From NCBI GenBank assembly GCA_003554665.1, contig PWGY01000120.1, positions 1 to 5,906 on the forward strand: a DNA stretch of 5,906 nucleotides, written 5' to 3'. Each line of letters begins with the position of its first letter. Within the stretch, counting starts at the first letter, position 1. Under the pieces are notes generated by a model. The model saw only the letters and a program-made list of their open reading frames with translations. It made no database searches and was not told where the DNA came from. The position numbers and the translations under genes were made by a program. The stretch comes from Bacteroidales bacterium (GTDB lineage: Bacteria > Bacteroidota > Bacteroidia > Bacteroidales > UBA7960). Below are positions 1 to 5,223 of the stretch, piece after piece.

Positions 1-237
1 CTCAGCAGGGAGTTAAAACGTCCGTTGGTTTATGGCAACAGGTGGAAAATGCTGCTTCTCCATTTGGTTCCAGTTTCCAACCCCCGCCGGATTCTGCGAA
101 CCCAAACCAGTTATTCAAGAAAATCAGCCCTGTTGTTTTTGCAGATGTTGTCTGTTTCTGTAATTATTGGCCTTGTGAAAAATGCGGGGTTTTTGACTTC
201 TCTGGTTTCATTGCCTTTCAAACCACGAAAAACCTGA
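1..237 (+). CDS. 3' end of an unidentified gene, possibly a glycan-locus protein (5' truncated)
   Basis: The frame is open from the first base and ends with TGA at 235-237, giving about 78 residues. I read it as the C-terminus of a larger protein cut by the window edge; the TTG at 25 is probably an internal Leu codon. What is visible is a basic stretch (RELKRP, NPRRILR), then a hydrophobic segment around ALLFLQMLSVSVIIGLV and another around FLTSLVSL, then a basic tail ending PFKPRKT. This could be a membrane-associated tail such as many glycosyltransferases carry, but no catalytic motif is in view and I cannot name the family. The stop lies 3 bases before the ATG of the next glycosyltransferase, which supports co-transcription and makes a glycan role plausible by context only. 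That this frame is coding at all rests on its openness, hydrophobic pattern and tight spacing. Confidence 0.55.
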   Translation, partial: LSRELKRPLVYGNRWKMLLLHLVPVSNPRRILRTQTSYSRKSALLFLQMLSVSVIIGLVKNAGFLTSLVSLPFKPRKT

Positions 238-240
238 ATA

Positions 241-1182
241 ATGGCCGGCACCTTCATTTCCGTGGTCATTCCTACCCACAACAGACCTGCTGGTCTGGCG
301 GCAGCCATTCAAAGTGTGGCCGGCCAAACCCTTTGGCCTTTGGAGCTGATTGTGGTGGACGATGGATCTGAACCGCGGGTTGGCAGGGATGTTTTTCAGG
401 AGGTCCCAGATTCGATCCGGACCCTGCTGATTCGCAATGAGCTCCCCGTTGGCGCCGCAAAAGCGCGTAACCTGGGGGTTGAACGAGCCAAAGGAAGTTG
501 GGTGGCTTTCCTGGATGATGATGATGCATTTTTACCCGAGAAGATTGAAACCATAACCCACGCGATTAAAAGAGCCCCTGAAGTGGATTTGATATATCAT
601 CCGGCAGAGATCAATATGGTCAGGGAAAGCACCCGTTACCGCTCTGGAGTTCGCGACCTGAACAAATCCGGTGATGTTTTCCGGCAATTGTTAATCCGGA
701 ACCTGGTTGGCGGAACCTCCATGACCATCCTGAAAAAGAAAATACTTCTTGACCTTGGCGGATTTGATGAAAGCCTGCCGGCCATGGAAGACTGGGATCT
801 GTGGATCCGGGTGGCCGCGCACGAAGGCAGGTTTTTCTTTTTAAACAAAGTGCTGACGCGCTATTTTCATGACAGCCAAGCAGGCAGCCTCACAAAGGAT
901 ACTGATAAAACCGAACGGTCTTACCGCAGGCTGCTTGAAAAATTTGCCGGAGCGTACAAAAGGTTGAGTCCTGATGACCGTCACCTTTTCTTGAAGGGGA
1001 AACTGCAATCTGAAGTTTTCCAGGCATTGCTTCGGAAAGAATACAAAGCAGCGACCCAAAAACAGTTCAGGGTGGCAATGTTATCAAGGCATCCTTATGA
1101 GTTCCTGAAGTTATTTGCGATCTTCCTCTGGCCCGGAGGAGTTTTTTCTCTGCGCTCGAACACACAACGGTTTCTTCAATGA
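241..1182 (+). CDS. Family 2 glycosyltransferase (GT-A fold)
   Basis: A 313-residue inverting glycosyltransferase of family GT2, expected to move a sugar from a nucleotide sugar to a growing lipid-linked glycan at the cytoplasmic face of the inner membrane. Visible motifs are the N-terminal strand ISVVIPTHNR (6-15), the nucleotide-binding VVDDGS (38-43), GAAKARNLGV (71-80), a DXD-type metal-binding segment LDDDD (91-95), a GGFDES turn (173-178) and the ED-type catalytic segment MEDWDLWIR (182-190). After about residue 210 comes a charged helical region, then a hydrophobic patch (FLKLFAIFLW, near 284-293) that may touch the membrane. All key GT2 residues seem present and the length is normal. 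The ATG at 241 puts the fold's first strand right at the N-terminus, so this start fits. There is no clear ribosome binding site. It follows the upstream stop by 3 bases and overlaps the next gene by 4 (ATGA), so translation is likely coupled. Sugar donor and acceptor cannot be told. Confidence 0.93.
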   Translation: MAGTFISVVIPTHNRPAGLAAAIQSVAGQTLWPLELIVVDDGSEPRVGRDVFQEVPDSIRTLLIRNELPVGAAKARNLGVERAKGSWVAFLDDDDAFLPEKIETITHAIKRAPEVDLIYHPAEINMVRESTRYRSGVRDLNKSGDVFRQLLIRNLVGGTSMTILKKKILLDLGGFDESLPAMEDWDLWIRVAAHEGRFFFLNKVLTRYFHDSQAGSLTKDTDKTERSYRRLLEKFAGAYKRLSPDDRHLFLKGKLQSEVFQALLRKEYKAATQKQFRVAMLSRHPYEFLKLFAIFLWPGGVFSLRSNTQRFLQ

Positions 1183-2075
1183 CTTCATCCCAAAAAAAAC
1201 CGAAGGTTGCCTATCTGATCTTAACCCATGGCAACTACAAACATTTGAATAAATTACTGCTGGCATTGGATGATGACAATGTGAGGTTTTTTCTGCATGT
1301 TGACAAAAAATCCCGCATGCCGGATCACCTTGAACTCAAAGATAAAGTTGAGTTTATAGAAAGAATAAATGTTTGGTGGGGTGGCTGGTCCGTTCAAAAC
1401 GCAATAAACAATTTGTTGAAAACTGCTCTTAGAACAGATGCCGATTATTTTGTGCTGCTTAGCGGAGCAGACTACCCGGTAAAACCGGGGGGGGTCTTTT
1501 ATTCAAAACTTAAAGAAGGGGGTGAGTATATCAGCCTCTACAAGGGGTTTCTGCCGCATAAACCCGAGTCTCGTATCAAATACTTCCATTTTGACGGCGC
1601 CAATAGGTGGAATAAAAAGAGCCTGAAAACCTTATTTTATTTCGCACTTGAAAGGATGCAGTACCTCATAAAGTTTATCCGAAAACGAAAGTATCCTTTT
1701 GATCATATTTTTTTTGGACCCACCTGGTGGGCATTAAGTCGTGAATGTGCTGAATATGTGACCAGTTATATTCAGGATCATCCGGATTGCATCGCATTTT
1801 ATAAAACAAGCTGGTGCCCGGATGAATCTTTTTTTCATACAATTATTGGAAACTCTCCTTTTTTAAGTAGATGCCGGGGAAGCCTGACCTACACCGACTG
1901 GTCTGAAAAGAAATCAAGCCCGGCAAGAATTACCAAAAGTCACGTTCGCCTGTTAAAAGAACAACAGGCCGATCAAAAGTTAAGAGGGCTGAATACCGGA
2001 CCGTTTTTTGCAAGAAAGTTTGATGACCAAAATGAAGATGTAGTCCAACTAATTGACCGTGAACTGCGGACCTGA
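1179..2075 (+). CDS. GT14 / core-2/I-branching type glycosyltransferase
   Basis: A 298-residue protein resembling the core-2/I-branching family (GT14), whose animal members are beta-1,6-N-acetylglucosaminyltransferases and plant members include xylosyl- and glucuronosyltransferases. Bacterial members are mostly uncharacterised, so donor and linkage are open. Visible family marks are the first strand KVAYLILTHGN (9-19), FFLHVDKK (37-44), the WWGGWS segment (66-71) before a helix, LLSGADYPVK (93-102), FFGPTWWALSREC (178-190) and CPDESFFHT (213-221). In mouse C2GnT-L the Glu of the matching SPDE motif is the catalytic base, so E216 is the likely equivalent. GT14 enzymes are metal-independent and lack a DXD, consistent with what is seen. 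There is no signal peptide or obvious membrane span, so it is probably cytosolic. The ATG overlaps the upstream TGA (ATGA), and the next gene starts 3 bases after its stop. The gene is visibly AT-richer than its neighbours and holds runs of eight A, G and T. Confidence 0.88.
   Translation: MTSSQKKPKVAYLILTHGNYKHLNKLLLALDDDNVRFFLHVDKKSRMPDHLELKDKVEFIERINVWWGGWSVQNAINNLLKTALRTDADYFVLLSGADYPVKPGGVFYSKLKEGGEYISLYKGFLPHKPESRIKYFHFDGANRWNKKSLKTLFYFALERMQYLIKFIRKRKYPFDHIFFGPTWWALSRECAEYVTSYIQDHPDCIAFYKTSWCPDESFFHTIIGNSPFLSRCRGSLTYTDWSEKKSSPARITKSHVRLLKEQQADQKLRGLNTGPFFARKFDDQNEDVVQLIDRELRT
1487..1494 (+). other. G8 homopolymer inside the GT14 gene
   Basis: Eight G in a row cover codons 103-105 (Pro-Gly-Gly), just after the conserved LLSGADYPVK motif. 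One base gained or lost would disrupt the protein before its catalytic Glu216. The frame is intact in this sequence. Such tracts are slippage-prone in principle. Confidence 0.8.
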
Positions 2076-2078
2076 TGC

Positions 2079-2912
2079 ATGGATTTCTCTGTATTGCTGT
2101 CAGTTTATAAGGGAGAAAAGCCTGGATACCTGGAAGAGTGCCTGGACAGTCTTTTGGCCCAGACCCTCCCCCCCCGGGAGGTGGTTCTGGTGGAGGACGG
2201 ACCAATTACGGGTGCACTGGAGAAAGTCATTGCCGGGTTCAAAAAACGCCTTCCTCTGAAATCAGTGATTCTCCGGGAGAACAAAGGATTGAGTCATGCC
2301 CTGAATGCAGGGCTGAAGGAATGTGCCCATCAGTGGGTGGCCAGGATGGACACAGATGACGTCTGTACTCCGCAAAGGCTTGAAAAAACCGCCGATTTCA
2401 TCCGAAAGCATCCCACTGTTGATATTGTGGGCACTTTCGCAACCCGGATTGATGAAAACGGCAAGATCCTTGACCAGATCAGGGTTCCCGTGCAACCCAA
2501 AAGGATCCGCAAACTGATATGGACGTGTCCGATGATCCATCCTTCAGTTTGCTTTAACAGGGATAAAATACTGCGAATCGGTGGTTATGATACGAAGGCA
2601 GGCCCCAGACAGGATGATTATGAATTGTGGTTCCGTTGCGCTTTTGCAGGATATGAGTTTCGCAACATCCCTGAACCATTGCTGCTGTATCGTTTTACTT
2701 ATTCCAATATGCGGCGTAATGATTTCCGTGTAGGGTTTCATCAGCTGAAAAACGGGTTTAAAGGCAACAGGATGATGGGCTTCGGCCCCCTTGCCTATGT
2801 GGGGGTGACGATTCCTTTTTTCAGATCGTTGCTTCCTTATCCGCTGAACAAGTGGTTTTACCAGTTGCAGAATAAAATCAACCCCCGCATCAGAAGTGCC
2901 ACCGGTCAATAA
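2079..2912 (+). CDS. Family 2 glycosyltransferase, WcaA/AmsE-like
   Basis: A 277-residue GT2 enzyme of the type found in exopolysaccharide and O-antigen loci, likely to add one sugar to the lipid-linked repeat unit. Motifs in order are FSVLLSVYKGE (3-13), the nucleotide-binding VLVEDGP (36-42), NKGLSHALNAGL (68-79), the DXD-type metal site RMDTDDVC (89-96), MIHPSVCFNRD (152-162), GGYD (168-171) and the catalytic-region QDDYELWFR (178-186). The C-terminal 50 residues include a hydrophobic segment (LAYVGVTIPFFRSLLPYPL) common at the end of this subfamily and probably membrane-associated. The start at 2079 gives the standard N-terminus, 3 bases after the upstream stop. An ATG at 2075 overlaps that stop but is out of frame. 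The last codons (Ala-Thr-Gly-Gln-stop) lie inside the first unit of the 66-base repeat, so the repeat supplies the gene's end. A run of eight C lies at 2168-2175 in codons 30-33. Substrate unknown. Confidence 0.92.
   Translation: MDFSVLLSVYKGEKPGYLEECLDSLLAQTLPPREVVLVEDGPITGALEKVIAGFKKRLPLKSVILRENKGLSHALNAGLKECAHQWVARMDTDDVCTPQRLEKTADFIRKHPTVDIVGTFATRIDENGKILDQIRVPVQPKRIRKLIWTCPMIHPSVCFNRDKILRIGGYDTKAGPRQDDYELWFRCAFAGYEFRNIPEPLLLYRFTYSNMRRNDFRVGFHQLKNGFKGNRMMGFGPLAYVGVTIPFFRSLLPYPLNKWFYQLQNKINPRIRSATGQ
2168..2175 (+). other. C8 homopolymer inside the second GT2 gene
   Basis: Eight C in a row encode part of Leu-Pro-Pro-Arg (codons 30-33), followed directly by GGGAG, so it also forms one half of a short palindrome. 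A slip here would remove nearly all of the enzyme, including the VEDG and DTDD motifs. The frame is intact in this sequence. Confidence 0.8.
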
Positions 2913-3094
2913 TCCGGCTGGCAGTGTACCCCGGGTCATGCCTTAATTCCTGAATCAAGAGGGGCCACCGGTCAATAATCCGGCTGGCAGTGTACCCTTG
3001 GGTCATGCCTTAATTCCATGATAAAGAGGTGCGGCCCCGGATCATTTCATAATATCAATCTACAAAGGTGCAACACGAGTCATGCCCTAATTCC
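2898..3094 (+). repeat. Imperfect 66-base tandem repeat with conserved hairpins, two full copies and one decayed copy
   Basis: Copy 1 runs 2898-2963 and copy 2 2964-3029. The first 34 bases of each are identical, and a 16-base block containing GTCATGCCTTAATTCC recurs at 2935, 3002 and, with one change (CCC for CCT), at 3079. Between copy 2 and the third block the sequence has largely decayed. Two inverted repeats are visible per unit. One has arms GCCA-CCGG and CCGG-C-TGGC around an 8-base loop (2898-2922 in copy 1). The other has arms GGCA..ACCC and GGGT..TGCC (2920-2942 in copy 1). The second keeps its ACCC/GGGT stem in both copies although the loop differs (C versus TT), which suggests the structure matters. 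The arms of the two hairpins overlap, so only one can form at a time. The array occupies most of the 216-base gap between two glycan genes. Function unknown; there is no U-run as in a standard terminator. Confidence 0.85.
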
Positions 3095-3128
3095 CAGATA
3101 AATTCAACGTTAAATTGACTATTTAGAG

Positions 3129-3737
3129 GTGTTTGTTAAATCCATATTTGACCGCACGGCTGCTTTGTTTGGCCTGATTATTCTTTCTCCATTGCTGCTA
3201 ATCCTTGTATTGATGATCAGGGTCAGGATGCCGGATGGACCAGCCATATTCAAACAAAAACGGGTAGGCCAACACGGAAAGCTTTTTACAATTTACAAGC
3301 TTCGGACCATGGTACCGATCGCCGGGGGTTCCTTTGTTTCAGTAAAAGGGGACAGCCGCATTACACCCCTGGGTGCTTTTTTCCGTAAATACAAGCTGGA
3401 TGTATTGCCAGAACTGTGGAACGTGCTGACCGGCGACATGAGTTTTGTGGGTCCGAGGCCGGATGTGCCCGGCTACGCTGACAAACTTAAGGGAGATGAC
3501 AGGGAGATTTTAAGGCTGAAACCCGGGATTACCGGGCCGGCCAGCCTGAAATATGCCAATGAGGAAGAATTACTTGCCAAACAGGAGGACCCCGTAAAAT
3601 ATAATGATGAAGTGATTTTTCCTGACAAGGTCCGTATCAATCGCCAATACCTTAAAAATCGCAGTTTTTGGCTGGATTTGAAATTCATTTTTCTTACATT
3701 GCTGAGAAGAACACCGGGAGATCCCCGGTTTCGCTGA
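3129..3737 (+). CDS. Monotopic phosphoglycosyltransferase (PglC-like sugar transferase) with altered catalytic dyad
   Basis: A 202-residue member of the bacterial sugar transferase family (small monotopic PGT, as PglC). Such enzymes transfer a sugar phosphate from a UDP-sugar to undecaprenyl phosphate, the first membrane step in building a lipid-linked glycan. The N-terminal hydrophobic helix (about 11-30) contains the Ser20-Pro21 break that makes it a re-entrant rather than spanning helix. Then come FKQKRVG (41-47), YKLRTM (56-61), RKYKLDVLPELWNV (86-99), GDMSFVGPRP (102-111) and PGITGPASLKY (132-142), with a C-terminal amphipathic helix (LDLKFIFLTLL). The length fits the family. The family's Asp-Glu catalytic pair (LDEL) reads Asp91-Val92 here: GTA at 3402-3404 instead of a Glu codon. 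The start is GTG at 3129, which gives the usual seven residues before FDR; no upstream ATG lies in frame before the stop at 3111-3113. The AGAG just before it is too close to act as a ribosome binding site. Confidence 0.93.
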   Translation: MFVKSIFDRTAALFGLIILSPLLLILVLMIRVRMPDGPAIFKQKRVGQHGKLFTIYKLRTMVPIAGGSFVSVKGDSRITPLGAFFRKYKLDVLPELWNVLTGDMSFVGPRPDVPGYADKLKGDDREILRLKPGITGPASLKYANEEELLAKQEDPVKYNDEVIFPDKVRINRQYLKNRSFWLDLKFIFLTLLRRTPGDPRFR

Positions 3738-3749
3738 ACCGGCCGGGGG
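3721..3749 (+). other. GC-rich hairpin over the stop codon of the phosphoglycosyltransferase gene
   Basis: CCGGTT (3725-3730) and AACCGG (3737-3742) can form a six-base stem around the loop TCGCTG. The flanks ATCCCC and GGGGGAT allow an alternative, longer pairing. The TGA stop (3735-3737) lies at the edge of the loop. No T-run follows, so a standard intrinsic terminator is not supported. It may limit 3' decay or partly terminate; this is inference only. Confidence 0.35.
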
Positions 3750-3874
3750 ATTGATCTGAAGTTGCTGGAGGCATATGCTGCTGCCAGCCACACGCCCGGA
3801 ATCTGCCGGGAGGAGTGCCCCTGAAGTGGCCCCGGAGCCTTTTAAAACGTTATATCGACCCAACTCTTTGCCAA

Positions 3875-5062
3875 ATGAACCGTATCTACCTCTCCCCTCC
3901 CCACATGGGAGACCTGGAAAAAGAATTCATCAACAAAGCTTTTGATTCGAACTGGATTGCCCCGCTTGGACCGTATGTGGATGGGTTTGAGCATGACCTG
4001 GCCAGTTATACGGGAGTTATGCATGCGGCGGCACTGAGTTCAGGCACAGCCGCAATTCATCTGGCCCTGATCCTGTCGGGGGTGAAGCCCGGTGACTATG
4101 TAATCTGCCAGAGCTTCACATTCTCAGCCACTGCCAATCCCATCCGTTACATGGGGGCCATCCCCGTTTTTGTGGACTCCGAGGCCGAAACCTGGAATAT
4201 GTGCCCTAAAGCATTGGAAAAAGCCATTAAAGGCTGCATCAACGGAACTCTCACACCTTCCGGCTTCGGGCCTCGAGCTTCGGGCTTCCAAAGTCCACTG
4301 CCAGCCCAATCACCAAAGGCCATCATACCCGTCCATCTGTACGGCATGCCCGCCAGGATGGATCAAATCATGGCAGTGGCCGGCAAATACAGCATACCTG
4401 TGATTGAGGATGCGGCCGAGGCCCTGGGTTCACATATCGGTGGCCGTCAGTGTGGATCCTTTGGCGACTTTGGCATTTTGTCTTTCAATGGAAACAAGAT
4501 CATTACCACCTCTGGTGGCGGAGCCCTGCTGTCTGACAATGACGAAATGATCCGTAAAGCCCGTTTCCTGGCCACCCAGGCCCGCGATCAGGCTCCGCAT
4601 TACCAGCACTCGGAGATCGGTTACAACTACCGCATGAGCAACCTTCTGGCAGCTGTTGGCCGTGGCCAGATGCAGGTGCTCGACCAACGCATCCACCAGC
4701 GGCGTGCCAATTTTGACTTTTACCGTGAACTACTGGAAGGGTTTGATGGGGTCAGGTTTTTGCCTGAGCCCCCCGAAATGTTTTCCAACCGCTGGCTCAC
4801 CACCATATTGGTTGATCCGGAACTCACCGGTGGGGTCACCCGCGAAGACATTCGCCAGGGGCTGGAAAAGGAGAACATCGAATCACGCCCCTTGTGGAAA
4901 CCCATGCACCTGCAGCCGGTATTCGCCGGCCATCCCTTTTTTAGCACAGGTGTTTCCGAGCAACTTTTTGAGCAAGGCCTCTGCCTCCCGTCCGGTTCCA
5001 GCCTGACCGAAAGCGACCGCAACCGCATCGCGGAGGTGTTACTAAAAACCCTAAGGACTTGA
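3875..5062 (+). CDS. DegT/DnrJ/EryC1 PLP-dependent nucleotide-sugar aminotransferase
   Basis: A 395-residue aminotransferase of the family that converts a keto group on a UDP- or dTDP-4-keto-6-deoxysugar to an amine using glutamate and PLP, as PglE does in bacillosamine synthesis. Visible marks are YLSPPHMG (4-11), WIAPLGPYVDGFE (26-38), the phosphate-binding SSGTAAIHLAL (55-65), PVHLYGMPARM, VIEDAAEALGS (176-186, with D179 as the likely PLP ring-nitrogen partner), SFNGNKIITTSGGGAL with K208 as the PLP Schiff-base lysine, YNYRMSNLLAA, SRPLWKPMHLQPVF and a C-terminal LPSGSSLTESDRNRI. I chose ATG at 3875 because homologues begin directly with this MxRIYLSPPHMG motif. A GTG at 3815 would add 20 residues of no recognised character. 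About 20 residues between KGCI and PKAII (near 125-146) look like an insertion encoded by a heptamer repeat. The adjacent sugar transferase suggests that the amino sugar made here is the one loaded onto the lipid carrier. The usual acetyltransferase and dehydratase partners are not in the window. Confidence 0.93.
   Translation: MNRIYLSPPHMGDLEKEFINKAFDSNWIAPLGPYVDGFEHDLASYTGVMHAAALSSGTAAIHLALILSGVKPGDYVICQSFTFSATANPIRYMGAIPVFVDSEAETWNMCPKALEKAIKGCINGTLTPSGFGPRASGFQSPLPAQSPKAIIPVHLYGMPARMDQIMAVAGKYSIPVIEDAAEALGSHIGGRQCGSFGDFGILSFNGNKIITTSGGGALLSDNDEMIRKARFLATQARDQAPHYQHSEIGYNYRMSNLLAAVGRGQMQVLDQRIHQRRANFDFYRELLEGFDGVRFLPEPPEMFSNRWLTTILVDPELTGGVTREDIRQGLEKENIESRPLWKPMHLQPVFAGHPFFSTGVSEQLFEQGLCLPSGSSLTESDRNRIAEVLLKTLRT
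4257..4291 (+). repeat. Heptamer tandem repeat inside the aminotransferase gene
   Basis: Five consecutive 7-base units related to CTTCGGG. Two are exact (4264-4270 and 4278-4284), and the other three differ at two or three bases (first unit CTTCCGG, third CCTCGAG, last CTTCCAA). Because 7 is not a multiple of 3, three units make a 21-base coding period. The translated segment (TPSGFGPRASGFQSPLPAQS) is rich in Gly, Ser, Pro and Ala and sits between two well-conserved family blocks, so it probably forms a surface loop. It looks like an acquired repeat tolerated in frame. Confidence 0.7.
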
Positions 5063-5064
5063 CA

Positions 5065-5202
5065 AACCAACAACCGCCCTGGCTTTTCCCCAGACCATGG
5101 GCATCTTCCCCATCACTTATCCCACGATAACCAACAACCACATCGGCCGTTTCCAAAGCACTGGCAGCCTCCCCATCACTTTGCCCATGAGAACCATCAA
5201 CC
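5065..5202 (+). repeat. Imperfect tandem repeat, period 63-64, between convergent genes
   Basis: The 11-base block AACCAACAACC occurs at 5065-5075 and 5129-5139 and, with one change, at 5192-5202 (AACCATCAACC). The first two units also share the block TCCCCATCACTT at similar offsets (5106 and 5169) and much of the sequence between, with one or two small gaps. The third unit keeps only its beginning and then runs into the hairpin at 5206. The sequence is unrelated to the 66-base repeat at 2898. This intergenic stretch of 161 bases shows no credible gene on either strand. Confidence 0.7.
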
Positions 5203-5205
5203 GGA

Positions 5206-5221
5206 GGGGGCTTTAGCCCCC
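5206..5221. terminator. Perfect GC-rich hairpin between convergent genes, possible bidirectional terminator or REP-like element
   Basis: GGGGGCT (5206-5212) and AGCCCCC (5215-5221) form a perfect seven-base inverted repeat; sterically this is a GGGGGC stem with a TTTA loop. It lies 3' of both the aminotransferase gene (plus strand) and the TPR gene (minus strand, stop codon two bases beyond it), a position suited to a shared terminator. There is no T-run on either side, so termination is unproven. I recall similar palindromes dispersed in Bacteroidota intergenic regions, so it may instead be a REP-like repeat. Confidence 0.5.
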
Positions 5222-5223
5222 GA

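Noticed and set aside
42..371. Plus-strand open frame of 109 codons overlapping the start of the first GT2 gene
   Set aside because: It runs out of frame through the conserved N-terminus of the glycosyltransferase and has no family motifs.
2544..2939. Minus-strand open frame of 131 codons opposite the second GT2 gene
   Set aside because: It lies almost wholly antisense to a clear glycosyltransferase, with no recognisable motifs.
2898..3100. CRISPR array
   Set aside because: Units are directly adjacent with no unique spacers and too few copies; this is a tandem repeat.
3100..3128. Promoter before the sugar transferase (TTGACT-like element at 3115)
   Set aside because: No matching -10 or Bacteroidota-type TAnnTTTG element is found at a suitable distance upstream of the start.
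3815..3874. GTG start at 3815 giving a 20-residue longer aminotransferase
   Set aside because: The extra residues show no family similarity, and the ATG at 3875 begins exactly at the conserved N-terminal motif.
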